From NCBI RefSeq assembly GCF_001485475.2, contig NZ_DF977002.1, positions 62,001 through 126,000 on the forward strand: 64,000 bases of DNA. Direction: 5' to 3'. A model generated the notes under the pieces. The model did not search any database, was not told the DNA's origin, and worked only from the letters and a program-made list of their open reading frames with translations. The position numbers and the translations under genes are program-made. Source of the stretch: Tepidanaerobacter syntrophicus. GTDB taxonomy: Bacteria > Bacillota > Thermosediminibacteria > Thermosediminibacterales > Tepidanaerobacteraceae. Below, piece by piece: positions 34,649 through 45,300 of this stretch; position 1 is the stretch's first letter; each line of letters opens with the position of its first letter.

Positions 34649-35995
34649 TCATTCCAATCCTGCCTCTACAGCCTCTCGTATATTTTTTACTCCATCAATT
34701 TTTATTTCTACGATATTTGATATCTCAGCAGCGTTTTCACTGGGAATTATGGCTCTTGAAAATCCAAGTTTTGCTGCTTCTTTTATGCGTTTTTCCATAT
34801 GATTTACCGCTCTTACTTCTCCTGCAAGACCTACTTCGCCTATTATCACTGTATTTTCTGCCACGGGACGGTTTTTAAAGCTGGATGCTATAGCAAGAAC
34901 TATTGCCAAATCCGCTCCTGGTTCATTTATTTTTATGCCGCCGGCTACATTTACAAATATGTCTTGCTGTGCCAGTATAAATCCCAGCTTCTTTTCTAAA
35001 ACGGCAGTCAGGAGAACTGCTCGATTATAATCTATTCCTGAGGTCTGACGCCTTGGAAGGGTAAATCCTGATTTAGATACAAGGGCCTGAACTTCAACTA
35101 AAAGAGGCCTGGTTCCTTCTAAAATACATACAACAGCGGATCCGGGTGTACCGTTTGGCTTGCCTGAAAGCAAATACTTTGAAGGACTGTCCACCTCGGC
35201 AAGCCCTTTATCCCTCATTTCGAAGATACCTATTTCATTTGTGGAGCCGAAGCGATTCTTAACTGCTCTAAGCAACCTATAGGAATAATATCGCTCGCCT
35301 TCAAAATAGAGCACGCAATCTACCATGTGTTCAAGGAGTTTCGGACCCGCAAGGCTTCCCTCTTTAGTAACATGTCCTACAATAAATATGGCTGAACCCG
35401 TTTCCTTTGCAAGCCTTAGACATTTTACGGTAGCCTCTCTTATTTGGCTTACGCTTCCCGGCCCTGAGGAAATCTGGGGAAAGTATACCGTTTGAATTGA
35501 ATCGATAATCGCTATATCAGGTTTTATCTCGCTAATGACAGCCTCAATCTCATCCATATTATTTTCAGCCATTATATACATAGTGCCATTTTTAATTCCA
35601 AGTCTGTCAGCTCGAAGTTTTATTTGTTTTTCTGATTCTTCGCCCGATATATATAAAACTTTTCTGTTTTTACTTAAATTTCCGCAGATCTGCAGCATGA
35701 GAGTGGATTTTCCGATTCCCGGATCCCCGCCTACTAAAATGAGGCTTCCCGGAACAATCCCGCCTCCAAGCACTCGGTCCAGCTCGCCTATAGATGTCAG
35801 TATCCTTTCTTCCTCAGAATAAACAATATCATTTAGACTTACTGGCTGCTTGTAAGTTCTATGAGTGCTGCCGGCGGGAGATACTATCATCTCTTCTACA
35901 ATACTGTTCCAGCTGCTGCATTCCGGACACTTTCCCATCCATTTAGGTAAAACAGCACCGCACTGCTGACAAATAAAGCGCTTTTTCTCCTTCAA
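34649..35995 (-). CDS. radA: DNA repair protein RadA
   Basis: A 448-residue RadA/Sms, a RecA-like helicase for recombination branch migration. N-terminal zinc finger CQQC...CPEC (Cys 9, 12, 23, 26), Walker A GDPGIGKS (90-97), the RadA-specific KNRFG motif (246-250), and a C-terminal Lon-protease-like domain (about 275-448) without the catalytic Ser/Lys pair. TTG start at 35995 with GGAGGGAG upstream. It follows the ctsR-mcsA-mcsB-clpC operon, as is usual in Firmicutes, but a terminator separates them. Confidence 0.97.
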   Translation of the reverse strand: MKEKKRFICQQCGAVLPKWMGKCPECSSWNSIVEEMIVSPAGSTHRTYKQPVSLNDIVYSEEERILTSIGELDRVLGGGIVPGSLILVGGDPGIGKSTLMLQICGNLSKNRKVLYISGEESEKQIKLRADRLGIKNGTMYIMAENNMDEIEAVISEIKPDIAIIDSIQTVYFPQISSGPGSVSQIREATVKCLRLAKETGSAIFIVGHVTKEGSLAGPKLLEHMVDCVLYFEGERYYSYRLLRAVKNRFGSTNEIGIFEMRDKGLAEVDSPSKYLLSGKPNGTPGSAVVCILEGTRPLLVEVQALVSKSGFTLPRRQTSGIDYNRAVLLTAVLEKKLGFILAQQDIFVNVAGGIKINEPGADLAIVLAIASSFKNRPVAENTVIIGEVGLAGEVRAVNHMEKRIKEAAKLGFSRAIIPSENAAEISNIVEIKIDGVKNIREAVEAGLE

Positions 35996-36019
35996 ACTTC
36001 TCCCTCCAGCTTCTATTCA

Positions 36020-36070
36020 AGTAAAACAGAAGGCAGCTGAAGACTTTTATCCTGTCTTTGCTGCCTTCTG
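36020..36070 (-). terminator. Terminator of the ctsR-mcsA-mcsB-clpC operon
   Basis: On the minus strand CAGAAGGCAGC pairs with GCTGCCTTCTG (11 bp, 22-nt loop, with a second internal AAGAC/GTCTT stem). It is followed by TTTTACTT, 20 bp after the clpC stop and before radA. Confidence 0.8.
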
Positions 36071-36090
36071 CATTAGGATTTTTTTAAGTT

Positions 36091-38529
36091 TTAGCTAAGC
36101 GGTGTAAAAACTTCTTTCCTTTTAAATACATAATCACCGTTTTCGTCTACATCTATCGACACTACATCGCCTTCGGAGATATTGCCTTTTAGCAGTTCTT
36201 CTGAAAGCCTGTCTTCTATCCTCTTTTGAATTACTCGGCGAAGGGGTCTTGCGCCATACATCGGATCATAACCTTCTTTTGCCAGCATATCTTTTGCTCT
36301 GTCCGTAACTTCAATAGAAATTTGTTTTTCACCAAGTCTCTTATTAAGTTCGTCTATCATCAGCGTTACTATTTCTCTGATATGTTCCTCGCTTAATGGA
36401 TGGAAAACTATAATCTCGTCAATTCGGTTTAAAAATTCCGGCTTAAATGTCTTTCTAAGTTCTTCTAGCACCATGCTCTTCATATCTTCATAGTTTTTGC
36501 TTTCTTCCTGCGCCGGTCCAAAACCTAGGGTCTTCGGTTTTTGGATTAGGTTTGCGCCAACATTTGAAGTCATGATCAGGATTGTATTTCTGAAGTCCAC
36601 AGTTCTGCCTTTAGAATCAGTAAGCCTTCCATCTTCCAAAATCTGTAGTAGGATGTTAAAGACATCGGGATGGGCCTTTTCTATTTCATCAAATAGTATT
36701 ACAGAATATGGTCTGCGGCGAACTTTTTCGGTTAATTCTCCGCCTTCTTCATAACCTACATATCCCGGAGGAGCTCCAACAATTCTTGAGACCGCAAATT
36801 TTTCCATATACTCGGACATATCAAGCCTGATTAGCGCATCTTCATCGCCAAACATCGCATCAGCTAAGGCTCTGGCAAGTTCTGTCTTTCCGACACCGGT
36901 AGGACCTAAGAATATAAATGAACCTATGGGTCTTGCCGGATCTTTAAGTCCTGCGTATGCCCTTCTGATAGCTTTTGCAACAGCTTTTACCGCTTCATCT
37001 TGCCCTATAACTCTATTGTGCAAAACTTCTTCAAGTTTTAATAGACGTTCTGACTCCTCTTCGGTAAGCCGGTTTACAGGAATTCCAGTCCACATACCTA
37101 CGATATTTGCGATATCTTCAGCTGTAACTGTGGAATTTTCGAAGTTGTAGTCTTTTTGCCACAGTTCTTTTAGTTTCTCTATCTTCTGCTTTATTTCCTG
37201 TTCTTTATCTCTTAAGGCAGCAGCTTTCTCAAATTCCTGAGCTCTTATAGCAGCATCTTTCTCTTTGCGAATACCTTCTAATTCTTCTTCAAGCTCGCGA
37301 AGCTCCGGCGGCGCCGTCAATGTTTTTAAGCGAACTCTTGAGGCTGCCTCATCAATTAAATCAATGGCCTTATCAGGCAAAAACCTATCGGTAATATACC
37401 TATGCGACAGCTTTGCTGCAGCTTCGATAGCCTCATCAGAGATTTTTACGCGATGATGCGCCTCATATCTGTCTCTGAGCCCTTTTAATATTTCAATAGT
37501 TTCCTCCACAGTGGGTTCTTCAATCATTATAGGCTGGAATCTGCGTTCTAAAGCCGGATCCTTTTCGATATACTTGCGATATTCATCAATTGTAGTAGCC
37601 CCTATTGTCTGGATTTCCCCTCTGGCTAGAGCCGGCTTTAATATATTAGATGCGTCGATAGCGCCTTCTGCGGCACCGGCTCCTATAATTGTATGCATTT
37701 CGTCAATGAATAGGATAACATTGCCTGCTTGTTTTATCTCTGCCATTATTTTTTTCAAGCGCTCTTCAAACTCTCCGCGGAACTTAGTGCCTGCTACAAG
37801 AGATGCCATGTCCAGACTTACCACTCGTTTATCCTTTAGAATCTCCGGGACATCTTGCTCAATAATCTTCTGGGCGAGCCCTTCCACCACCGCCGTTTTC
37901 CCCACACCAGGCTCTCCAATAAGGCATGGGTTGTTTTTGGTACGGCGGGTTAAAACCTGAATAACTCGTTCAATTTCTTTCTCTCGTCCCACTACTGGAT
38001 CTAATTTGCCCTCAGAAGCTAATTCTGTCAAGTCTCTGCCAAATTGATTCAGTGTAGGCGTACTGGAGGATTTCCTAAAATTAGTCTGCCCTTTTGCATC
38101 CATCAAGAGACTTAATACCTCCTCTCGTGCTTTATCAAGGCTTACGCCTAAATTAGTCAGCACTTGGGCCGCGACTCCTTCGCCTTCGCGAATAAGTCCA
38201 AGTAAGATATGCTCAGTGCCTACATAATTATGGCCTAATCTTCTTGATTCATCTATAGCAAGCTCCATTACTCTTTTTGCCCTTGGTGTATAGCCGATGG
38301 GTCCCTGCACTGCAAAGGGTCCTACGCCTATCATCATTTCAACTTGATTCCTGACTTTATCCGCATCAACGCCAAGGTTTTTAAGAGCGCGAGCTGCGAT
38401 TCCTTCATCTTCTCTCAAAAGCCCCAGTAAAAGGTGTTCGGTGCCTACCACATTATGGTTAAGTCGCCTTGCCTCTTCTTGGGCGTGTGCTATTACTTTT
38501 TGTGCTCGTTCGGTAAACCTTCCGTTCAT
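36091..38529 (-). CDS. clpC: ATP-dependent Clp protease ATPase ClpC
   Basis: An 812-residue Hsp100 unfoldase feeding ClpP. Two Clp_N repeats (1-150), AAA1 with GEPGVGKT (about 208-215), a middle domain with UVR motif ([18 protein letters not shown], about 430), AAA2 with GPTGVGKT (about 545), and a C-terminal D2-small domain. With McsA/McsB it degrades arginine-phosphorylated proteins. ATG start; GAGGTGAG overlaps the mcsB end. Under CtsR control through the operon promoter. Confidence 0.98.
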   Translation of the reverse strand: MNGRFTERAQKVIAHAQEEARRLNHNVVGTEHLLLGLLREDEGIAARALKNLGVDADKVRNQVEMMIGVGPFAVQGPIGYTPRAKRVMELAIDESRRLGHNYVGTEHILLGLIREGEGVAAQVLTNLGVSLDKAREEVLSLLMDAKGQTNFRKSSSTPTLNQFGRDLTELASEGKLDPVVGREKEIERVIQVLTRRTKNNPCLIGEPGVGKTAVVEGLAQKIIEQDVPEILKDKRVVSLDMASLVAGTKFRGEFEERLKKIMAEIKQAGNVILFIDEMHTIIGAGAAEGAIDASNILKPALARGEIQTIGATTIDEYRKYIEKDPALERRFQPIMIEEPTVEETIEILKGLRDRYEAHHRVKISDEAIEAAAKLSHRYITDRFLPDKAIDLIDEAASRVRLKTLTAPPELRELEEELEGIRKEKDAAIRAQEFEKAAALRDKEQEIKQKIEKLKELWQKDYNFENSTVTAEDIANIVGMWTGIPVNRLTEEESERLLKLEEVLHNRVIGQDEAVKAVAKAIRRAYAGLKDPARPIGSFIFLGPTGVGKTELARALADAMFGDEDALIRLDMSEYMEKFAVSRIVGAPPGYVGYEEGGELTEKVRRRPYSVILFDEIEKAHPDVFNILLQILEDGRLTDSKGRTVDFRNTILIMTSNVGANLIQKPKTLGFGPAQEESKNYEDMKSMVLEELRKTFKPEFLNRIDEIIVFHPLSEEHIREIVTLMIDELNKRLGEKQISIEVTDRAKDMLAKEGYDPMYGARPLRRVIQKRIEDRLSEELLKGNISEGDVVSIDVDENGDYVFKRKEVFTPLS

Positions 38530-38538
38530 ATTCTCACC

Positions 38539-39600
38539 TCATTTTTTTATTTTTTGTCGTATAAAGTTCGCCCTGTATAGGTCTCGCTCAATCGGTGACA
38601 TTTCATTGTTTGAAACTCCCTGAATATAGGCGGGCCCCGTCATAATAAATAAACTGTTTAAAATAACTGGATCTACATCTTCTATAATGCCTAAATCTAC
38701 ACCTAATTTCACATCGGATATATAGCTTAATGCCTCGCTGGATGATATAATTTTTGCATTTGTGAGTATCCCATATGATCGAAGTATTTTATCTTCCAGG
38801 CGTATCCTTGCCTCTCCGGACAGACTCTTTCTTATCTTGCGTTCGCTCATTAATATCTGCCGAGCTACACCCATTACATTTTGAATTATATCAGCTTCTG
38901 ATTTTCCAAGGGTTATTTGGTTAGATATTTGATATAAGTTGCCGTTAGCTTGTGAACCTTCTCCATAAATTCCGCGAACAACAAGTCCGACTTGGGCTAT
39001 TGTGGCAAATATCTGTCCCATTTGATTCATCATCGTAAGTACAGGAAGGTGCATCATTACTGAAGCTCGCATACCTGTACCTACATTAGTAGGACATGCT
39101 GTAAGATACCCTATCTTCTCATCAAATGCAAAATCCAGCTTAGATTCTAAGAGATCGTCTATTTTATCAATTTCTTGAAAGGCTTCATCTAATTGAAGGC
39201 CAGGCATCATCACCTGAATCCTCAAATGGTCTTCTTCGTTTATCATAATACTTATTGTTTCGTCTTGATTGACAACTACTGCGCCATCTGCTGCAGATGC
39301 TAAGTCGGGACTTATTAAATGCAGTTCAGAAAGCAATATCTTCTGCTCATCTGAAAGATCGGCCATTTTATATAACTCAATATCTGCACCCATATTTGGA
39401 TCTGATTTTAAAGTTTCGTAGACATTATTTATGATGGTTTCAGCCGCTTCATCTGATAGAAGATGAGGAAAAGGCACATCGCTTATGTTGCGTGCCAGCC
39501 TAATCCTGCTGCTTACTATTATGTCGCTTTCCGGGCCTGGTGAGCTTATCCATTTGATTTTTGAAGGATCCATCAGTTGTTCTATGCCCATCGCTCTCAT
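38539..39600 (-). CDS. mcsB: Protein-arginine kinase McsB
   Basis: A 353-residue phosphagen-kinase-fold enzyme that phosphorylates Arg residues to mark proteins for ClpCP and to inactivate CtsR. SSRIRLARNISDVPFPH at 30-46; catalytic CPTNVGTGMRASVMMHLP with Cys about 168; nucleotide-binding Arg-rich C-terminal region with an RDLYRANFI end. ATG start, 4 bp after mcsA. Confidence 0.97.
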   Translation of the reverse strand: MRAMGIEQLMDPSKIKWISSPGPESDIIVSSRIRLARNISDVPFPHLLSDEAAETIINNVYETLKSDPNMGADIELYKMADLSDEQKILLSELHLISPDLASAADGAVVVNQDETISIMINEEDHLRIQVMMPGLQLDEAFQEIDKIDDLLESKLDFAFDEKIGYLTACPTNVGTGMRASVMMHLPVLTMMNQMGQIFATIAQVGLVVRGIYGEGSQANGNLYQISNQITLGKSEADIIQNVMGVARQILMSERKIRKSLSGEARIRLEDKILRSYGILTNAKIISSSEALSYISDVKLGVDLGIIEDVDPVILNSLFIMTGPAYIQGVSNNEMSPIERDLYRANFIRQKIKK

Positions 39601-39603
39601 CTC

Positions 39604-40164
39604 CTATTCGCTTTTCGGATTCTCTTCCTTTGTTTCTCTTATTTCTTCCAACTGCTTTATTTTATCTCTTATTACCGCAGCACGTTCATATTCTTCTGCA
39701 TTAACCGCTTCCTGCAGCTCGGCTTTAAGACGATCTATTTCATGCTTAATTCTAAGCTGTCCTCCGGTTCTTCTTGGAACCTTGCCTACATGATAAGTTT
39801 TGCCGTGTATTCTGCGAAGAAGCGGATTTATCTGCTCTTTGAAAGTGGTGTAACATTTGCTGCATCCAAACCTTCCTGTCTGGATAAAATCATCGAAGGT
39901 AAGACCACACCCCTCACATTTAACACCTGTAGATATATTATCAAACTGCTCTCCTGCCGGTTCAAAAAAACTCGAAAGCAGTTTACCCATCGAAAAATCA
40001 GCATCTCCAAAATCGCCTATTCCAAATATGCTAAAGCCCATAGGAAATCCTAAGTGCTTTTGTTTTGCGCATACTTCGCATAGATGCATTTGAACTTTCT
40101 CGTTATTTACTATCTTTGTAATATGAATCGTCGCCGGTCTTACATGGCATTCTTCACACATCAT
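39604..40164 (-). CDS. mcsA: McsA, activator of protein-arginine kinase
   Basis: A 186-residue zinc protein. Two zinc modules: CEEC...CEVC (N-terminal, with HITKIVNN between) and CEGC...CSKC (about 93-118). A C-terminal UVR motif follows (EEYERAAVIRDKIKQLEE) that docks to ClpC/McsB. The ATG overlaps the ctsR stop by 4 bp. It acts with McsB as adaptor for ClpC. Confidence 0.96.
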   Translation of the reverse strand: MMCEECHVRPATIHITKIVNNEKVQMHLCEVCAKQKHLGFPMGFSIFGIGDFGDADFSMGKLLSSFFEPAGEQFDNISTGVKCEGCGLTFDDFIQTGRFGCSKCYTTFKEQINPLLRRIHGKTYHVGKVPRRTGGQLRIKHEIDRLKAELQEAVNAEEYERAAVIRDKIKQLEEIRETKEENPKSE

Positions 40165-40646
40165 TGCTTTTTGCCTCCTTTTCTAGCTTGAAAATCCATT
40201 ATAACTGCGATTATCGCTTTCATAAGTTTTGCTCTAATTAAATCACGGTCTGAAGGTTCTGCCGGCAGATTATATTCATTCATTACCGCCCGCAATATTT
40301 CTTTCTCCCGTTCCGTTATCACATTCTCCTCCCACAGCCTGTTTACAATATCTTTTGCGTCAGAGGCAGAAAGGGAATCGCCGATAAAATCCAGTATGTC
40401 TCTTAAACATTCATTTTCACACATCTTAAGTTTTTTTATTCTTATATACCCTCCGCCGCCTCTGCGGCTTTCCACGAAATATCCGCGCTCTAGCGTAAAG
40501 CGCGTTGTCAATACATAGTTTATCTGGGATGGGGCGCATTGAAACTGATTTGCCATTTCGTTTCTTTGTATTTCTAAGATTCCTTCCGGGATATTATCAA
40601 ACATTTCTTTAATGAAGTCTTCGATTATATCTGACAAATTCGCCAT
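40161..40646 (-). CDS. ctsR: Class III stress repressor CtsR
   Basis: A 161-residue repressor of clp genes. N-terminal winged helix: EIQRNEMANQFQCAPSQINY, followed by TTRFTLERGYFVESRRGGGGY with the glycine-rich heat-sensing wing. A C-terminal helical domain completes it. ATG start with a GGGGATA ribosome site. First gene of its operon; a CtsR box 40 bp upstream shows autoregulation. Confidence 0.97.
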   Translation of the reverse strand: MANLSDIIEDFIKEMFDNIPEGILEIQRNEMANQFQCAPSQINYVLTTRFTLERGYFVESRRGGGGYIRIKKLKMCENECLRDILDFIGDSLSASDAKDIVNRLWEENVITEREKEILRAVMNEYNLPAEPSDRDLIRAKLMKAIIAVIMDFQARKGGKKQ

Positions 40647-40685
40647 AATATCCCCCTTTCCCGCGGATAGTTTTGCCGCTTGATA

Positions 40686-40702
40686 ATTGACTTTCTCTGA
40701 CC
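40686..40702 (-). promoter_or_regulatory. CtsR-binding heptad repeat
   Basis: On the minus strand GGTCAGAGAAAGTCAAT, a close match to the CtsR consensus RGTCAAA-NAN-RGTCAAA. It lies directly downstream of the -10 hexamer, where binding would block initiation. Confidence 0.9.
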
Positions 40703-40711
40703 TTTGATTAT

Positions 40712-40740
40712 ATTATATTGCAACTAGTGAAAATATGCAA
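40712..40740 (-). promoter_or_regulatory. SigA-type promoter of the ctsR operon
   Basis: TTGCAT (40740-40735), 17-bp spacer, TATAAT (40717-40712) on the minus strand, followed 9 bp later by the CtsR box. Confidence 0.82.
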
Positions 40741-40770
40741 GTACTATCTGATTAAATGTAAATATGCAGT

Positions 40771-40798
40771 AAGATTCTTCGCTGCGCTCAGAATTACA
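40771..40798. repeat. Copy 1 of a 28-bp dispersed intergenic repeat
   Basis: The 28 bases AAGATTCTTC-GCTGCGCTCA-GAATTACA match 58690-58717 at 23 of 28 positions. Both copies are intergenic and noncoding. Such CTGCGCTCA-type sequences look like remnants of a dispersed family. Confidence 0.6.
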
Positions 40799-40818
40799 GC
40801 AGAATTAAAAACGTGATT

Positions 40819-40856
40819 AAAAAATGCAGGAGAAGGTTCGTGTCCCTTCTCCTGCA
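40819..40856 (-). terminator. Terminator of the EF-G-like gene
   Basis: On the minus strand GCAGGAGAAGG pairs with CCTTCTCCTGC (11 bp, plus an outer T-A) around an 8-nt loop and is followed by ATTTTTTAA, 16 bp after the stop codon. Confidence 0.93.
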
Positions 40857-40871
40857 TATTAAGCCAAATAA

Positions 40872-42953
40872 CTATTCTTTGTTATTTTTCTGGCTTTGGG
40901 CCTCTGCTATTATTTTCTCTGCGATCTGAGCAGGAACTTCTTCATAATGGCTAAAGGTTGCAGTAAAATGCCCTCTTCCCTGGGTCATTGACCGCAAATC
41001 CGTAGCATAGCGAAGTATTTCAGACATAGGCACTTGAGCTTTGATATGCTGCATTCCATCTTTTTGCTCCATACCTAAAACTCTGCCCCGCCGCTTATTC
41101 AAATCCCCTATAATATCGCCCATATAGCTTTCCGGCACTACAACAGTTAAGTCCATGATAGGCTCTAACAGAACAGGTTTCGCCTGAAGGGCCCCTTTCT
41201 TAAAGGCCATCGAAGCCGCTATTTTAAAAGCCATTTCAGATGAATCTACAGGGTGAAAGGATCCATCATACAAAATTGCCTTTATTCCTATCATCGGATA
41301 ACCTGCAACTACGCCTTCTTTTAGTGCTTCGCGGATACCCTTTTCAACTGCTGGGATATATTGTTTCGGAACAGCGCCGCCAAAAATTTTATCTTCAAAT
41401 TGAAATTCTTCGTTTAAGTCAGTAGGCTGTAACTCAATCCAAACATGGCCGTACTGGCCTCGGCCGCCGCTTTGCTTTTTATGTTTGCCTTCAACTTTTA
41501 CGCTTTCGCGAATCGTCTCGCGATAAGGGATTTTAGGAAGTTCTAAAACTACTTCGGAACCAAACTTATTGGCAAGTCTTGCCGCTAAAACCTCTAAGTG
41601 TATTTCTCCCATTCCTGATACAAGAAGCTGACCTGTTTCCGGATCTTTTGTAACTTCAAAAGTCTTATCTTCTTCCATAAGTCTTGCAAGGCCTGATGAT
41701 ATCTTGTCTTCATCTCCTGATGATTTGGGCTGTGCCGCAAGTGTAAGCACGGGTTTTGGAAATTCTATGGGCTTTAGCAAAACAGGGTGATCCTTGTCTG
41801 CAAGGGTATCATTTGTTGTAGTATACTGCAATTTTGCCACTGCGGCTATGTCGCCGGCTACTACTTCAGACGTATTTTCTTGTTTTTTACCTTTTAATAT
41901 ATAAATTTGCCCGAACTTTTCAGTTTGATTTTGGGTAACATTGTATACCACGCTGTCAGATTTTATGCTGCCTGAAAATACCTTAAACAAGGTTAGTTTT
42001 CCTACATATGGATCTGCCATAGTCTTGAACACAAGCGCTGAGAATGGTTCGGACGTGCTGCACTTTATGGTGATTTCTTCATTTGTGCCCGGTTTTACTC
42101 CTTTTTCTGCCGGTCTTTCTTCCGGAGATGCGGCATATTTGCAAATCATATCCAGTAGTAAATCGATTCCTTTGTTTGTAAGGGACGAGCCGCAAAGCAC
42201 CGGGTATATGAGACCTGATACTATACCTTTATGTAAGCCTTTTTGGATTTCTTCTTCAGTCAGTTCTTCTCCCTCGAGGTATTTTGCCAAAATCTCATCA
42301 TCTGTTTCAGCAATGGCTTCAAGCAGTGCTGTTCTGTTTTCTTCAACAGCATCATTTAAATCCTCTGGAATTGGGCACTCTTTCAGTTTTTTGTCATCAA
42401 AGGCAAATGCTTTTTGAGATATTATATCAACTATACCGCTGAAATTTGCTTCCGAGCCAATGGGAAGCTGCACTAGAACTGCTTTTGGGCCAAAAAATTC
42501 TTTTATTTGGTCGGCAACTTTATAAAAATTGGCATTTTCCCGATCCATCTTATTTATAAAGAATATGCGCGGAAGATTTTCCTTTTCTGCATATTCAAAT
42601 ACTTGCTCAGTTCCAACTTCAACGCCAGATACGGCGCAAACAGCTATAACTGCATTCTCAACTACTCTAAGGGCACTTTTAACCTCGCCTACAAAGTCAA
42701 AGTATCCGGGGGTGTCGACAATATTTATTTTTGTGCCTTTCCATTCACAGGGAGCAATCGCATTATTTATGGAAATTTTCCGTTTAATTTCCTCCGGATC
42801 ATAATCACATACCGTAGTACCTTCATCGATTCTCCCTAATCGATCGATTGCGCCTGAGTTATACAGCATTGCTTCAGCTAAAGATGTCTTTCCGGAGCCG
42901 CTATGACCAATCAGGCCTATGTTCCTTATCATGTCGCTTTTGTAGCTTTTCAA
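40872..42953 (-). CDS. EF-G-like translational GTPase (second, FusA2/TetM-like type)
   Basis: A 693-residue GTPase with EF-G domain order but divergent from canonical EF-G. The P-loop is GHSGSGKT (16-23) instead of the usual GHIDAGKT; G3 is DTPGYFDF and G4 NKMD. EF-G domain IV signature: GGRGQYGHVWIELQP. C-terminal domain V: NKRRGRVLGM. It stands outside an str operon, flanked by ctsR and guaB on the same strand with its own terminator, so it is probably a paralogue of uncertain role (recycling or stress). TTG start at 42953 after GAGGAGGAG. Confidence 0.9.
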   Translation of the reverse strand: MKSYKSDMIRNIGLIGHSGSGKTSLAEAMLYNSGAIDRLGRIDEGTTVCDYDPEEIKRKISINNAIAPCEWKGTKINIVDTPGYFDFVGEVKSALRVVENAVIAVCAVSGVEVGTEQVFEYAEKENLPRIFFINKMDRENANFYKVADQIKEFFGPKAVLVQLPIGSEANFSGIVDIISQKAFAFDDKKLKECPIPEDLNDAVEENRTALLEAIAETDDEILAKYLEGEELTEEEIQKGLHKGIVSGLIYPVLCGSSLTNKGIDLLLDMICKYAASPEERPAEKGVKPGTNEEITIKCSTSEPFSALVFKTMADPYVGKLTLFKVFSGSIKSDSVVYNVTQNQTEKFGQIYILKGKKQENTSEVVAGDIAAVAKLQYTTTNDTLADKDHPVLLKPIEFPKPVLTLAAQPKSSGDEDKISSGLARLMEEDKTFEVTKDPETGQLLVSGMGEIHLEVLAARLANKFGSEVVLELPKIPYRETIRESVKVEGKHKKQSGGRGQYGHVWIELQPTDLNEEFQFEDKIFGGAVPKQYIPAVEKGIREALKEGVVAGYPMIGIKAILYDGSFHPVDSSEMAFKIAASMAFKKGALQAKPVLLEPIMDLTVVVPESYMGDIIGDLNKRRGRVLGMEQKDGMQHIKAQVPMSEILRYATDLRSMTQGRGHFTATFSHYEEVPAQIAEKIIAEAQSQKNNKE

Positions 42954-43138
42954 CCGTATCTCCTCCTCTTAGTAAATAGTGAAATAGTTAATTGCTGAAA
43001 ATATAAACATTGTTTAATTGTATAATTCTATTTTGATAATTTAATTCCTGCTTGTGCTTTTACAAAAATGTCTGCTAATAAAAATAATATCATAGTCCGG
43101 CATCTTGAGCAATGCAAAAGTTATATTTATATAGTCAA

Positions 43139-43164
43139 ACAGGACCGATACTTGTCGATCCTGT
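43139..43164 (-). terminator. Hairpin after guaB
   Basis: ACAGGATCGA and TCGGTCCTGT pair (10 bp, one G-U) with a 6-nt loop on the minus strand, 22 bp after the guaB stop. There is no clear uridine tract, so it may be a weak or factor-assisted terminator. The rest of the 230-bp gap to 42954 is AT-rich and presumably holds the promoter of the EF-G-like gene. Confidence 0.55.
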
Positions 43165-43185
43165 CATATAAATAATTCCCGGATT

Positions 43186-44708
<1,523 letters not shown>

Positions 44709-45300
44709 CGGGGAAATGTATACAAAATAAAGTATGTAAAATTTATAATGCCGCCTTTTCCATGAGAATGAAAATTGATATCAAAAATAAAAATAATTTT
44801 GAAAAAAGAGGAATTTACTTATTTTTGTCGAATATATATTTATTTTATAAAACAAGTCAGTTTACAGGGGTTGATAAAAGCTTATTGCGGAAAGAATTAT
44901 CATAATTTTATGTAAAAAATTTATTTTTATTTCTTGCAAATTACCAAGTAGTTAAACTTGTAAATGAGTGAGCCGCAAAAAGTTTATACAATTCCTCCCT
45001 TAATTTTAAGCACTTTTTCTAAATTGCCGAAAATAAGTAATTTAGTTATATGCCTTTCTTATTTTATTCTATTCTTATTCTATTTAAGTATCCTTTTAAG
45101 TATCCTTATATAAAAATAAAGTTTTTTTTTGCGAGACTAGCTGCTCATCTTTGATGATAAGCAAAACAATTTATAATATTTTTTGTTATTCTTTTTATTG
45201 CATTTGCTATATAATAAAAAGTAAAATGCCTTTATAAACTTTTAGGAATGTATTAATAAAATACCATAAAATTTTGTAAAGTTAACTAGGAGGGATTATT
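44709..45300. other. Divergent intergenic region between guaB and the ABC importer operon
   Basis: About 590 bp, very AT-rich, with no coding signal I trust on either strand (the plus-strand frame through it is only an extension of a guaB shadow). It contains a tandem pair AAGTATCCTT (45086-45095, 45098-45107), T-rich tracts and a TATAAT at 45210-45215 without a well-spaced -35. It probably holds the operon promoter and a regulatory site that I could not identify. No riboswitch motif recognised. Confidence 0.5.

Noticed and set aside
45086-45107. AAGTATCCTT tandem as the start of a repeat array
   Set aside because: Only two short copies in AT-rich DNA; no spacer regularity, not CRISPR.
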